DNA of 64,000 bases from Thermoproteota archaeon (GCA_027078475.1 JALWYH010000003.1:26613-90612); one strand, 5' to 3'. Counted from the stretch's first letter, positions 16,222 through 24,962 are shown. The notes: a model not told the origin generated them from the sequence alone. Made by a program: numbers and translations.

Positions 16222-17188
16222 CCTTTTTCCTCAAGATCTCCACCCAAGGATTGCTCAATACCTCCTCAAGCATATCCTCCGATACAGCTCTGGAGGGGGG
16301 CCCGGGTTCAGCCTTCTCCCCCGTCGACGGAATATTAAATTGACGCTCCTCCCGTGAAGCACCTCCACCCTCCTTCCGCTCTCCCTCTTCGATCTGGCCC
16401 CTCATTATCTCGCTGTCAGGACTGGGAACTGTGGTGGTTTCGTACTTGAACGTCCGGGGCTTATTGAGTTCCACCGGTTGATATGCGCCCGGAGCCACGT
16501 GCTGATTCCCAAGTAGTTTTATCATGGCCTCAAGCAGCTCCACCCTCCTCTCGAGCTCTTGTATCCTGTTTAGTAAATCGGCCTCCTTGTCTCTCCTGAT
16601 CTCCTCCAGAATCGATTTCAGGGACTGATCTATGGTCTCCTTTATTTCCCTAAGGATCGTAGGTAGGCCGTCCTCTCCCTCTTCTAGAGTCATTTTCACG
16701 TTCTTCATTCTTTGGGTGATTTCCATCCCTCCTCCCACCTGATTAGTAGTTTTCCTCTCCTTTCTCGGCGCAAAAGTCGCCCTCACGAGAGATGATCTCT
16801 TTTCCGGTACTTCATCCGATTCAATGCTGACTTCCCCGACGGGTGATCCCAGCTCACGGGTTGATCTAATCACGACCTCCACACCTAGCCCTCTGACTTT
16901 GGAGAGCTCATCCATGGCGTACTCCAAGGCTCTAGGAGGGACCCACACATCCACCCTGTCGAACTTTATCCCCGCCCTCTTGTGCACCTCTACCAGCTCC
17001 TCGATCCATTCGGAGAAGTCACCGTCATCAGAAGGATCATATATAGCCACTAGAGGCCTCAGAATATTGCGGCCCTCTAGCCTCAGGATTGCTGACCTGC
17101 CGTCGAGGCCCAGGCGCTCCAAGCGCGCTCGAGCACCCTTCTTGTACCACCCCAGAAGGACCTCTACACCCTCCGTCTCTCCAGGCAA
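16202..17188 (-). CDS. Unrecognised coiled-coil protein in the uS11-RpoD operon
   Basis: I do not recognise this 328-residue protein. Residues 1-130 look like a compact alpha/beta domain. A linker follows, then a likely coiled coil at about 185-225 (ILEEIRRDKEADLLNRIQEL), a low-complexity Glu/Pro/Gly-rich stretch, and a short helical tail with SNPWVEILRKKG near the end. There is no signal peptide or membrane segment. The start is TTG at 17188, with a CTTTTATCC TATA-like element about 40 bases upstream. Its 3' end overlaps rpoD, so it is made with RNA polymerase and ribosome components. Confidence 0.7.
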   Translation of the reverse strand: MPGETEGVEVLLGWYKKGARARLERLGLDGRSAILRLEGRNILRPLVAIYDPSDDGDFSEWIEELVEVHKRAGIKFDRVDVWVPPRALEYAMDELSKVRGLGVEVVIRSTRELGSPVGEVSIESDEVPEKRSSLVRATFAPRKERKTTNQVGGGMEITQRMKNVKMTLEEGEDGLPTILREIKETIDQSLKSILEEIRRDKEADLLNRIQELERRVELLEAMIKLLGNQHVAPGAYQPVELNKPRTFKYETTTVPSPDSEIMRGQIEEGERKEGGGASREERQFNIPSTGEKAEPGPPSRAVSEDMLEEVLSNPWVEILRKKGEDVES

Positions 17189-17258
17189 GAGGGCCTACCT
17201 CTCGTGTGAAATGAGACCCGAAATGGATAAAAGTTTGGGTTCAGGGCGAGGCCGGGGA

Positions 17259-17657
17259 TCAGACCCTCCTTCCCCTCCTCCCGTGAGGCCTCCTGCACCC
17301 ATCGTGAGGGATTGGTGTAACGTCCTCCACTCTTATCAGTATCAGCCCTGATCTGGAGAGTCCCCTGATGGCAGCGGTTGCTCCTGGACCTGGGATTCTG
17401 CTCTTTATGCCGCCAGGGGCCCTGACCTTAACGATGAGGTGAGTAACCCCCTTCTTCTGAGCTTCCTTGGCGGCCGCCATAGCGGCCTTCAGGGCTGCGT
17501 AAGGCGAGCCCTCGAGCCTGTCTGCGTCAACGAACATGCCACCCGAGTACCTAGCGATGGTCTCGGCGCCCGTTATGTCCGTGATGTGGACTATGGTGTC
17601 ATTGAATGAGGAGTATATGTGGGCGACACCTATCTTTCCCCTCTTCTGGGCAGACAC
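17259..17657 (-). CDS. rps11: Ribosomal protein uS11
   Basis: Small-subunit platform protein of 132 residues near the E-site mRNA. The conserved end [21 protein letters not shown] and the body [21 protein letters not shown] leave no doubt. GTG start at 17657. uS13-uS4-uS11 is the standard archaeal order. Confidence 0.97.
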   Translation of the reverse strand: MSAQKRGKIGVAHIYSSFNDTIVHITDITGAETIARYSGGMFVDADRLEGSPYAALKAAMAAAKEAQKKGVTHLIVKVRAPGGIKSRIPGPGATAAIRGLSRSGLILIRVEDVTPIPHDGCRRPHGRRGRRV

Positions 17658-17672
17658 ATCATCACCTCCTTA

Positions 17673-18185
17673 TCATTCAGCCTTCTGTCCCTGCTCCTGC
17701 TCCTCCTCCAGGCAGGAAGGGTGAGTGCACTCAACTGTCTCCTCTTCCTCCAGCGTCACTAGATAGCCTGGTTGCTTTATCCTTCTCCCATTTATCCTTA
17801 TGTGACCGTGGGTCACAAGCTGTCTGGCCATGTAAGGTGTCTTGGCGAATCCCTTCTTCCATACAATCGTCTGAAGCCTTCTCTCTAAGAACTGGTCAAC
17901 CGTGAGATCAAGCAGGTCGTCAAGGGTGGCATCCCTACCCACTATCCCGAGTTTCTTCAGCTTATCCAGTATGGGTTTAACTTTCGCTCTCTCCTCTTCT
18001 GGGGCCGCTAGCAGCTCCCTAGCTATCCTCCTGTACTTCTTCGACAGGTGGCTCATTCGCCAGAGCTCTCTCTTGTTCCTCAGTCCATAATAACCGGCAA
18101 GCCTGTTGGTCTCCTCGAGAACCCTCCTGTCCCAGGGCTTGTAGGGCCTCTCGTACTTCTTCTTGGGTCTCTTGGGATCACCCAT
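17673..18185 (-). CDS. rps4: Ribosomal protein uS4
   Basis: Primary 16S rRNA-binding protein of 170 residues with an S4 RNA-binding domain near 105-160 (ARQLVTHGHIRINGRRIKQP). The acidic C-terminal tail (EEEQEQGQ) is typical of archaeal uS4. It lies 13 bases after uS13. Confidence 0.97.
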   Translation of the reverse strand: MGDPKRPKKKYERPYKPWDRRVLEETNRLAGYYGLRNKRELWRMSHLSKKYRRIARELLAAPEEERAKVKPILDKLKKLGIVGRDATLDDLLDLTVDQFLERRLQTIVWKKGFAKTPYMARQLVTHGHIRINGRRIKQPGYLVTLEEEETVECTHPSCLEEEQEQGQKAE

Positions 18186-18198
18186 AGGGACACCCTCC

Positions 18199-18651
18199 TC
18201 ACTTCTTCCTCTGATAACCGACGGTCCTTCCGACCCTTCCAGTGGTCTTGGTCCTCTGTCCCCTGACCTTCAGACCGAGTTCATGTCTTATCCCCTTCCA
18301 ACTCCTTATCTTCTTCATTACGTTTATGTCCTGGGTCATCACCCAGGAGACATCATCCCCTATCAGTATCCTAGAGTCGTTGGTCCTAGGATCCTTCTGC
18401 CTGTTCATCATCCACCAAGGGATTCCGTACTTTTCCGGGTTGTTAACTACATCCTCTATCTTAGCCAGTTCGTCATCAGACAGCTCCCCCAAGAGCTTGC
18501 TCGCTGGTATGCCGGCCTTCATCAGTATGACCCTCGCCAAGACAAAGCTTATGCCCTTGACGTCAGTCAGGGATATCTGGACCTGTTTGGTACCGTCCAG
18601 GGTCGTGTTGAGGAGCCTCACTATCCTCCTCAGCTCTGCCGTTTCGGACAA
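18199..18651 (-). CDS. rps13: Ribosomal protein uS13
   Basis: Small-subunit head protein of 150 residues that bridges to the large subunit and touches P-site tRNA; the end KVRGQRTKTTGRVGRTVGYQ is the conserved tail. The TTG start is preceded by GGTGAGG. It leads the uS13-uS4-uS11-unknown-RpoD unit. Confidence 0.96.
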   Translation of the reverse strand: MSETAELRRIVRLLNTTLDGTKQVQISLTDVKGISFVLARVILMKAGIPASKLLGELSDDELAKIEDVVNNPEKYGIPWWMMNRQKDPRTNDSRILIGDDVSWVMTQDINVMKKIRSWKGIRHELGLKVRGQRTKTTGRVGRTVGYQRKK

Positions 18652-18688
18652 TTCCTCACCCCTCTTTCGGAACTTGGGGTCCCGAGTG

Positions 18689-18696
18689 TAATATAA
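18689..18696 (-). promoter_or_regulatory. TATA box of the uS13 operon
   Basis: Minus-strand TTATATTA at 18689-18696, centred about 41 bases before the TTG of uS13. A start near 18666 leaves a 14-base leader that contains the GGTGAGG ribosome-binding site. Confidence 0.6.
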
Positions 18697-18777
18697 GATT
18701 TTGCTTGAACTCCCGAGAGGCCCGGCCAGTAGTTAAATGGCGATTCGGGCGGACTTAAACGCGAAAAGACCACCAAA

Positions 18778-18865
18778 TGGCGCCGGGGGAGGGATTTGAA
18801 CCCTCGCGGCCCAGTGGGCCACTGGCTCTCCAGGCCAGCCCCCTTCCTGGCTAGGGCACCCCGGC
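18778..18865 (-). tRNA. tRNA-Ser(GGA)
   Basis: Minus-strand class II tRNA. Acceptor GCCGGGG/CCCCGGC, anticodon stem CTGGC/GCCAG with loop CTGGAGA giving anticodon GGA, long variable arm GGCCCA-CT-GGGCC, T-arm GAGGG-TTCAAAT-CCCTC, discriminator G and encoded CCA (18778-18780). No intron. A TATTAAAT element at 18897-18904 lies about 35 bases upstream and is its likely promoter. Confidence 0.95.
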
Positions 18866-18896
18866 CCCCCTCCTTCTACAGCGCAGCACCGGGGGA

Positions 18897-18904
18897 TTTA
18901 ATAG
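18897..18904 (-). promoter_or_regulatory. Likely tRNA-Ser promoter
   Basis: TATTAAAT on the minus strand, centred about 35 bases from the mature 5' end of tRNA-Ser. A short 5' leader removed by RNase P would fit. Confidence 0.45.
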
Positions 18905-18916
18905 TTGCGCATCCGG

Positions 18917-19912
18917 TCAGGCCCCCTCCCTCTTCTTCCACATGGGAGGGTAAAGATCCCTAGGCATGATGACCCTCTCTATCTGGGCAACTACTCCCGA
19001 ATCCGATGAGGTGATCTCCTCCGAGTCCATGGTAGCCCTTCCTATGGCAACTAGCTCCCCCTTGAGGGTCATAATGGCTACGATTCCCCCCCTCCTTATG
19101 CCCCTCGATAGCATGCTCACACCTTTGGCTTTGAGCGATGCTCCGTGGGTTATGGAGGCCACAGCTGAGTCCTTAACCACTATCTTGGGGATGTGCTCCA
19201 CTGCCACCTCGAGAGGAAGTATTACTTCCCTCAGACGGGAATCATCTCCTCTCTCCTTCCAGATCATGTACGCCTCGTACAGGTCCTGTAGCTTGACGCT
19301 CTCCGTCTCCGAGAATATGCCCGATCTTATCCTCCTCAACTCCCTCATACTAGCTCCCACGCCCAGGTACTCTCCTATGTCGAAGAACAGCTTCCTTATG
19401 TAAGTCCCGGACTCCACGTGAGTCCTGAGAAGATGGAACCTGCCCTCGCTCTCCAGCAGCTTCAGCTTGTAGATTCTCCTGACCCTCAGGGACCTCTTCA
19501 CCGCTGACTTAACGGGAGGTCTCTGGAAAATAGGGCCCGTGAACTTCCGAAGGGCTTCCTCCAGCTCACTTGTCTCCACATCCCCGTGCAGATAGAGCAC
19601 CCCCACATACTCCTTGTCCGAGCCAGCGATGAGCCTGCTTAGCTTGGTGGCATTCCCCAGCACCACTGGTAGTACTCCTGACACCTTAGGGTCCAGCGTG
19701 CCGCAGTGACCGATCTTTCCATGGTATTCCAAGATCTCCTTGACTAACTTCGTCACCGTATGGGAAGTGGGACCCCTTGGCTTGTCGAGATTCACTATGC
19801 CATTATCAAGGTAAAAAAGAAGGGGCCTTTCACGGGGCCTGTAGCCGTAGGGGCCGGGTTCAGCCATGCTCTTAACTATCAGCTCATCCTGGGACCCCTG
19901 ACGGTTCTCCAT
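18917..19912 (-). CDS. cbf5: H/ACA pseudouridine synthase Cbf5
   Basis: Catalytic subunit of the H/ACA guide-RNA machine that makes pseudouridine in rRNA, and also pairs with Nop10 for tRNA Psi55. The 331-residue protein has the TruB-type motif HCGTLDPKVSGVLP with catalytic Asp74 and a C-terminal PUA domain (from about 245). Nop10 is encoded at 56067-56210 in the same window. Order eL34-eL14-cbf5 is common in archaea. Confidence 0.96.
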   Translation of the reverse strand: MENRQGSQDELIVKSMAEPGPYGYRPRERPLLFYLDNGIVNLDKPRGPTSHTVTKLVKEILEYHGKIGHCGTLDPKVSGVLPVVLGNATKLSRLIAGSDKEYVGVLYLHGDVETSELEEALRKFTGPIFQRPPVKSAVKRSLRVRRIYKLKLLESEGRFHLLRTHVESGTYIRKLFFDIGEYLGVGASMRELRRIRSGIFSETESVKLQDLYEAYMIWKERGDDSRLREVILPLEVAVEHIPKIVVKDSAVASITHGASLKAKGVSMLSRGIRRGGIVAIMTLKGELVAIGRATMDSEEITSSDSGVVAQIERVIMPRDLYPPMWKKREGA

Positions 19913-19930
19913 CTGAATTCCTCGTTCCTC

Positions 19931-20233
19931 TCAGGCGGGCTTACCCTTCCTCCTCTCCCTCTTCTCCTTTTCCTCCAACAGCTTCGGGTAGAGGTCGGTC
20001 TCCTTGAGGGCGTTGAGTACCTCCTCGTCGCTGGCTCCCTCAGGTATATCCAGCTTGATCGGCAGGGGAACGAGGTGCTTCACGTTAACTCTTCTCCTCC
20101 TGACCCCTGTGAGATCCTTGGGCCCCGTTATCTCCACGAAGTTGTCATCGATTACCCGGACAACAACGCAGATCCTGCCGGCCTCCCTGCCGGCGATCTT
20201 CCTACAAACCCTTCCTACCTCTATGACTCCCAT
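19931..20233 (-). CDS. rpl14e: Ribosomal protein eL14
   Basis: Large-subunit protein of 100 residues found in eukaryotes and only part of Archaea. The KOW-like start MGVIEVGRVCRKIAGREAG is diagnostic. I use the ATG at 20233, preceded by GAGGGGGTG, not the GTG nine bases earlier. Confidence 0.93.
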   Translation of the reverse strand: MGVIEVGRVCRKIAGREAGRICVVVRVIDDNFVEITGPKDLTGVRRRRVNVKHLVPLPIKLDIPEGASDEEVLNALKETDLYPKLLEEKEKRERRKGKPA

Positions 20234-20270
20234 ACGATGCACCCCCTCTCGCGAGCGGGGCTAGCGTCCC

Positions 20271-20588
20271 TCAACGGGACGCGAGGAGGGCCATCCCCTC
20301 CTCTATTGCCCTAGCGAGCATAAGCTCGCGGAGGCACTCGGGACAGAGATATCCCCCGTAGGGCCTGTTCGGCCTCCTCTGGCTCTTGGAGAGCTTACCC
20401 ATGATGGATCTCGGGCCAGTGGGCGTGGCATTCAGCGGTCTCCCACACCTGGCGCACCTGGCCTGCGAATGCCTCTTGTGCCGGTAGTGGTAAACTATCC
20501 CTCCTCCCGGTACCCTGACGGCCACCCTGACTTTCTTTAGTCTCCTGCTTCTACCCCTCTTGTTGACGTCCCTTATCAAGGCGGGCAC
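20271..20588 (-). CDS. rpl34e: Ribosomal protein eL34
   Basis: Zinc-binding large-subunit protein of 105 residues: CARCGRPLNATP near 44-55 and CPEC near 82-85 form a four-Cys site. The GTG at 20588 lies inside a GGAGGTG; the TTG at 20579 has that same GGAGGTG six bases upstream and may be the true start. A TATA box lies at 20619-20626. Confidence 0.92.
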   Translation of the reverse strand: MPALIRDVNKRGRSRRLKKVRVAVRVPGGGIVYHYRHKRHSQARCARCGRPLNATPTGPRSIMGKLSKSQRRPNRPYGGYLCPECLRELMLARAIEEGMALLASR

Positions 20589-20618
20589 CTCCGCGGTCAG
20601 GCTAACCCTCTTCGCAGG

Positions 20619-20626
20619 ATTTTAAA
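20619..20626 (-). promoter_or_regulatory. TATA box of the eL34-eL14-Cbf5 unit
   Basis: Minus-strand TTTAAAAT at 20619-20626. A start near 20597 leaves a leader of 8 to 17 bases carrying the GGAGGTG before eL34. Confidence 0.5.
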
Positions 20627-20679
20627 CGTTTGCCCCAAAGCGGGCGGGGTGCCGGGTAATAAATAGGAGAGATGTTAAA

Positions 20680-21207
20680 TCAATCTGTGGGCGATGTTCC
20701 AAATATTTTCTGGAATATCATGGAGAAGAGGAATGACGCTATTATGTAGTAGCCTAGGTACCCGACCGTCTGACTGGACAGGGCGCTGTTGCCGTGGAAG
20801 TAGTCCATTATGAAGGGCAAGGGGAAGGGCAGCCTGGCGACGGGTATCTCAGCGTAGAAGTTCCCCAGAGCCCAGAATATAAGCAGAATGGGAACCGTCG
20901 TGTAGAGCATGGGCTTCATGTTCATCTTGGTCATCTCAGAACGCGCGGCATCGAATTGGGGCTTCATCCTGTCCAGCTTCTTCTTGAGCTTCTTGTTCTC
21001 GGGATCCTTTATCAATTCCCTCTGGAGCTTGGTGTACTCGTTCACTATCCTCTGGAGTTCTCTCATCCTATCGTAATCTATAGTCCTCTTGTTCAGCAGG
21101 GTGATGGAGAGGCTTATAACGAACGCCAGGAACGTCAGGAAGATTATGGAGCCAGGAGGGAAAAGTATCAAGAGGGAGAGATCCAAGGTGTCACACCGCC
21201 CGCTCAT
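20680..21207 (-). CDS. EMC3/YidC-like membrane insertase (DUF106)
   Basis: Archaeal membrane protein of 175 residues with an N-terminal transmembrane helix, a cytoplasmic coiled coil (about 45-95), and two more hydrophobic segments near the C-terminus. This is the layout of the DUF106 family, the archaeal relatives of Oxa1/YidC/EMC3 that insert membrane proteins. It starts three bases after the secY stop, which fits a shared role in membrane insertion. Confidence 0.88.
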   Translation of the reverse strand: MSGRCDTLDLSLLILFPPGSIIFLTFLAFVISLSITLLNKRTIDYDRMRELQRIVNEYTKLQRELIKDPENKKLKKKLDRMKPQFDAARSEMTKMNMKPMLYTTVPILLIFWALGNFYAEIPVARLPFPLPFIMDYFHGNSALSSQTVGYLGYYIIASFLFSMIFQKIFGTSPTD

Positions 21208-21210
21208 CCG

Positions 21211-22614
21211 CTAGCCTATGAACTTCTTCAGCCTGGGATACATCTCCAAGGCGCGCTCGCGCATCAGAGTCTCGTAGAATCCTGCCACTATCGTGACGGC
21301 GAGGAGTATACCGCTCCCAGTTCCCAAGGCACCGGTGAAGTTCGCGAGAGCCGCCAACAGTCCCACTATGAACCCTCCTAGATAGGTCACCGCCTCTATA
21401 TACTTCTCTATGGTCTTGGCCACTATCCTTATTGAGGCCCTCCTCCCTGGGACCACGATCCCCTGCTTGACCAGCTGCTCGCTGACGGATCTGGGATCCA
21501 TGCCAGCGGTCATCACCCAGATCTTGGCGAAGGCGACGCTCGCCCCCACTAGGACGACTAGGTAGACGAGGGCCCTGATAGGATCTTGGACCAGCACCTC
21601 GGGCCCGCGTGGCGTGGCTAGGTAATATGCCAGTCCAGACACGGGCACCATGCTGCCGGTTATCGGATCGGCCTCGTACCTTCCTAGGAAGTCCACTAGA
21701 TACTTCATCCACCCGCTGGGATTAGCTCCGACCCTAGACCAGACGATCTTGGCCATTATGTCTATGTCCCCTATGAGAGCGGCCGCGAATATTATGGGGA
21801 CGTTGCTCACGTACAGCAGCCTTATCGGATACTTGGTCCTGTAGCCGCCGTACATCGTGTGGGCTATTGACACGTTCACCTTGACCTCGTAGGTCCAGAC
21901 CACAGCTATGAACACGGCAAACGTTGCTATGAGACCGAGTAGATCGGGAAGGGCTCCCCTGTAGATAGCCCCGGCACCCTCTGTGAGGAGAGCGGGTATA
22001 ACTCCAACGTACCTGCCGCTCCTCTTCTCTATGGCTGGGGAGAGTGTGCCCCACATAACCCTCTGAGCGACGCCGGCGAGTATGAACAGGCTTATTCCGC
22101 TTCCTATGCCCCACTTGCTTACCAAGTCGTCCAGCATCATCAGGAGGAAGCTTCCGAGAGATAGCTGGCCTATCGCGAGCAAAGCCTGCTCCGTCGTCAG
22201 GGTTCCGAACCTCCCACCCAAGGTGTACGCGCTGACCTCGAACAGTATGAAGAATATGGCCGCCACCCTCTGGGCCTCTTGGAAGAACTTCCTGTCCTCC
22301 GGATCGGTCAGATCCAGCTGTACTATCTTACTACCCACAAGGAGCTCGAGCACTATGCCAGCGGTCACCACTGGACCTATGCCCAGCTCCACTATGCTGC
22401 CCTGAGCGCCGGCGAAGATGACCCTGAGCTCAGCTAGGAAGTCTAGCCCTCCTCTTGGTATGCCGTACAGGGGAACCTGCGTGAGGAAGAAGTATATGAA
22501 GAGGGTTATGGCCGTCCATATCAACTTCTCCTTGAGGGAAGGGGTCCTCTTGGGTTTCTCCACTTCGGGGATTCCCCTGTTGATCTTGGCTATTATCTCC
22601 CTCACTAGGCTCAT
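21211..22614 (-). CDS. secY: Protein translocase subunit SecY
   Basis: Channel subunit of the Sec translocon, 467 residues with about ten membrane helices. The plug region and the loop KPKRTPSLKEKLIWT fit archaeal SecY, and the long basic cytoplasmic loop around SVSEQLVKQGIVVPGRRAS binds ribosomes or SRP receptor. Co-encoded with uL15 upstream and the EMC3-like insertase downstream. SecE and Sec61-beta are not in the window. Confidence 0.97.
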   Translation of the reverse strand: MSLVREIIAKINRGIPEVEKPKRTPSLKEKLIWTAITLFIYFFLTQVPLYGIPRGGLDFLAELRVIFAGAQGSIVELGIGPVVTAGIVLELLVGSKIVQLDLTDPEDRKFFQEAQRVAAIFFILFEVSAYTLGGRFGTLTTEQALLAIGQLSLGSFLLMMLDDLVSKWGIGSGISLFILAGVAQRVMWGTLSPAIEKRSGRYVGVIPALLTEGAGAIYRGALPDLLGLIATFAVFIAVVWTYEVKVNVSIAHTMYGGYRTKYPIRLLYVSNVPIIFAAALIGDIDIMAKIVWSRVGANPSGWMKYLVDFLGRYEADPITGSMVPVSGLAYYLATPRGPEVLVQDPIRALVYLVVLVGASVAFAKIWVMTAGMDPRSVSEQLVKQGIVVPGRRASIRIVAKTIEKYIEAVTYLGGFIVGLLAALANFTGALGTGSGILLAVTIVAGFYETLMRERALEMYPRLKKFIG

Positions 22615-22632
22615 TTAGACCCCCTCATCCCC

Positions 22633-23097
22633 TCATTCTTCCTCAGTTATCACGGATCCACCGGCCTTCTCCAGCTTCCTGACAGCAATTTCGGTAGCTA
22701 GATCAACCCTGACCAGGAGGGGCTTGCTAACGCGACCCCTCCCGAGCAGCTTATCGTATCCTGCCTCCGAGAGGTTCACCTCCAGCTTCCCTCCCTCAAT
22801 CTCCTTGGCGTATCCCAGGGCCAGCAGATCAGGGAGCATCCTCTCAAGATCACCAACGTTGATCGTCCTAACCTCCCTGACCACGGCTCTAGGTCTCTTG
22901 AATCCTCTCCTCCCCCTGCCAAAGTAGTCAGGGTCGTAGGCCGTTATCCAAGTCCAGAGGTGCTTCTTAACTCCAGCTTTGCCGAATCCTCCTTGTCTTC
23001 CGCTCCTCCTATGCTGCCTCTGCTGCCCGTAAGCGTGCAGCCTCCGCCCCCTCAGCTTTCTGCTCTTCTTCTTCCTCCTAGGAATGGTCCTCATCAT
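22633..23097 (-). CDS. rpl15: Ribosomal protein uL15
   Basis: Large-subunit protein of 154 residues with a basic Gly-rich N-terminal extension (GRQGGFGKAGVKKHLWTW) that threads through rRNA. Its ATG overlaps the uL30 stop in an ATGA arrangement. Confidence 0.96.
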   Translation of the reverse strand: MMRTIPRRKKKSRKLRGRRLHAYGQQRQHRRSGRQGGFGKAGVKKHLWTWITAYDPDYFGRGRRGFKRPRAVVREVRTINVGDLERMLPDLLALGYAKEIEGGKLEVNLSEAGYDKLLGRGRVSKPLLVRVDLATEIAVRKLEKAGGSVITEEE

Positions 23098-23564
23098 ATC
23101 ATCCTCCTGATCAGCTTATTTATCTCCTTCCCTCTGTAACCCAGCTCTCCTCCGTCATTCCACGCCCTCTTGGTGGTCCGCTTGAAGCCCCCCTTGGGAG
23201 GATGCAATCTGAAGTAGGGCTTCAGCCACCTCAGCTTGTGCAGTTTGGCCCTACCCTCCATTAGGGCGTCCACAAGCTCCTGAACGTTAGAGAATCCTGT
23301 CTCCTCCCTGTGCTCATTGAGCCACTCGTCGGTCAACCTGCCCCCTGTCGTCAGCTCTCCTCTAGCCAAGAGCAGTTCCAATAGAGTTTCCCTGTCTATC
23401 TCACCGTAGGTGGTGTAGTCCTTGACCTTGTGCAGCATCCCCTTGTAGGAGGGAGTGAAGGGCACGACCGTAGCCCAGTACTTTCTCCTTATGTGGAGCA
23501 TGTCCATAGTATGCTTGATGTCCGGTTTCACATCAACCCTACCCCTGATCCTGACGATTGCCAT
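23094..23564 (-). CDS. rpl30: Ribosomal protein uL30
   Basis: Large-subunit protein, 156 residues, of the long archaeal/eukaryotic L7 type. The ATG at 23564 (MAIVRIRGRVDVKPDIKHT) with GAGGT seven bases upstream is preferred over an upstream TTG. It is preceded by an unusually long, GC-palindromic gap after uS5. Confidence 0.95.
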   Translation of the reverse strand: MAIVRIRGRVDVKPDIKHTMDMLHIRRKYWATVVPFTPSYKGMLHKVKDYTTYGEIDRETLLELLLARGELTTGGRLTDEWLNEHREETGFSNVQELVDALMEGRAKLHKLRWLKPYFRLHPPKGGFKRTTKRAWNDGGELGYRGKEINKLIRRMI

Positions 23565-23600
23565 TAGAGGGACCTCTTCCAAACCTCATCACCCCATTTG

Positions 23601-23645
23601 GGCGCGCCCGACATCGTGCGCTTACGCGCCTAACGGGCGCGCGCC
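23601..23645 (-). repeat. GC-rich nested inverted repeats upstream of uL30
   Basis: The 120-bp gap between uS5 and uL30 holds GGCGCGCCC (23601-23609) that can pair with GGGCGCGC (23635-23642), enclosing a second pair GCGC (23618-23621 with 23626-23629). The transcribed RNA could fold into a two-stem structure just before the uL30 ribosome-binding site. A TATA-like CTTTTTATTC lies upstream of it near 23672-23681. Confidence 0.45.
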
Positions 23646-23684
23646 TCTCGACCTGATCGAGAAGGAGGAATAAAAAGCTTTAGA

Positions 23685-24344
23685 TCAGACCCTCCAATCC
23701 TGCGGGAGGGTCATGAGGAGCAGTTTCCAGAGGGCGTTGTGGATGGCAAAGGCGTAGTTCATCCTGTTCTTGGTCTGCCCCTTGGAAAACACCCTCACGT
23801 CCTGCAGGCCACCGAGGCCGAGTATCACCTTTGCGGTCTCGTTACCCACTATACCCAGCTTCCTAGGGGCGGGCATCAAGGTCACCCTGACCGAACCGGA
23901 AGATCCGGAAACGGTGGTCGGGATGGAGTGGGGCCTCCCGCATCCGCACTCCCATGACCCGCATCCCTTTCTTATCTTCACTATGTTTAGCTTGGCGCTC
24001 CTTATGGCGTCGGCCAAGGCTATCCTGAACTCCCTTCCCTTTCCCTTTCCAACCCCGACGTAGTTCATGCCATCTCCCACGGCCGCCACTATCCTGAGTT
24101 GAGTGAGTTCACCTGCGTCGGTCTGCCTTTGAACTCTCCTGACCTCTATGATCTCCTCCTTAAGGCCGGGGACCAGCAGATCCACTATCTCGGGCTCCTG
24201 TATAGGAATGCCCCTCCTCAGTATCTCATCTATGCTCTTTACCTTACCCTCGGCCACCAGCCTGCCGACCCTAGTCTTGGGAGTCCAGGACTTCTCCAGC
24301 TCTGATCGGGCTTCCTTCTCGGCGGACATCTTCTCAACTCCCAT
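23685..24344 (-). CDS. rps5: Ribosomal protein uS5
   Basis: Small-subunit protein of 219 residues near the mRNA entry site. The dsRBD-like core (VGVGKGKGREFRIALADAI) and GNETAKVILGLGGLQDVRVFSKGQ are typical. Archaeal insert with CGSWECGCGRPHS. Lies 14 bases after uL18. Confidence 0.96.
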   Translation of the reverse strand: MGVEKMSAEKEARSELEKSWTPKTRVGRLVAEGKVKSIDEILRRGIPIQEPEIVDLLVPGLKEEIIEVRRVQRQTDAGELTQLRIVAAVGDGMNYVGVGKGKGREFRIALADAIRSAKLNIVKIRKGCGSWECGCGRPHSIPTTVSGSSGSVRVTLMPAPRKLGIVGNETAKVILGLGGLQDVRVFSKGQTKNRMNYAFAIHNALWKLLLMTLPQDWRV

Positions 24345-24358
24345 TCCCGATGGCCTAT

Positions 24359-24961
24359 TTAATCATTCCCACGGGGGGTCTCCTCACCCAGCTGAGAGAG
24401 AACTCTCTCGAACACCTCGGGAATCGACTCGGGGAGGGCATTTGCTCCGAGATAGCGCGAGAACTGCCTCCTGTAGAATTCCTCATCTTCCTCCTTCAAG
24501 GACAAGGCCCAAGAAGATATGTGCTCCCCTCTTATCCTGCTCTCCTCCGGTAGGATCTCTGGAGAGTGGGGCAGCTCGATGCCAGCATCAAGGGCCCCCT
24601 TCAGGGCAGCGTATAGCCTAGAGCCTCTGGTCGAGGGAAACCTGCCAATATCCAAGATTGCCCTGTCGACTCCAGACCTCTTGGCCCTCAGAGCGGCCAG
24701 ATAGCCCGTTAGATAGGCGGCTGGAGTGTTCTTGCCCCCGTAAGGCCACCCGAACTTGGACAGCTCCTTGGAGAAGGCGTAGGCTATCACCTCATCCCCT
24801 TCCGGTCTGAACCTGACGAACTGCACGATTATGTTCCTGTTGGTCCTTCTGACGACCATTCTTGGAAGACCACTCTTGAGCAGGGCCAGTCTCTTCTTGT
24901 AGTCCGTTCTGCCCTCACGCCTTCGCCTGAACCTCACCTTGTACCTCGATGATCTGGCCAA
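24359..24961 (-). CDS. rpl18: Ribosomal protein uL18
   Basis: 5S rRNA-binding protein of 200 residues, archaeal length. The start MARSSRYKVRFRRRREGRTD and the KNTPAAYLTGYLAALRAKRSG segment identify it. TTG start one base after the eL19 stop. Confidence 0.96.
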   Translation of the reverse strand: MARSSRYKVRFRRRREGRTDYKKRLALLKSGLPRMVVRRTNRNIIVQFVRFRPEGDEVIAYAFSKELSKFGWPYGGKNTPAAYLTGYLAALRAKRSGVDRAILDIGRFPSTRGSRLYAALKGALDAGIELPHSPEILPEESRIRGEHISSWALSLKEEDEEFYRRQFSRYLGANALPESIPEVFERVLSQLGEETPRGND

Positions 24962-24962
24962 C

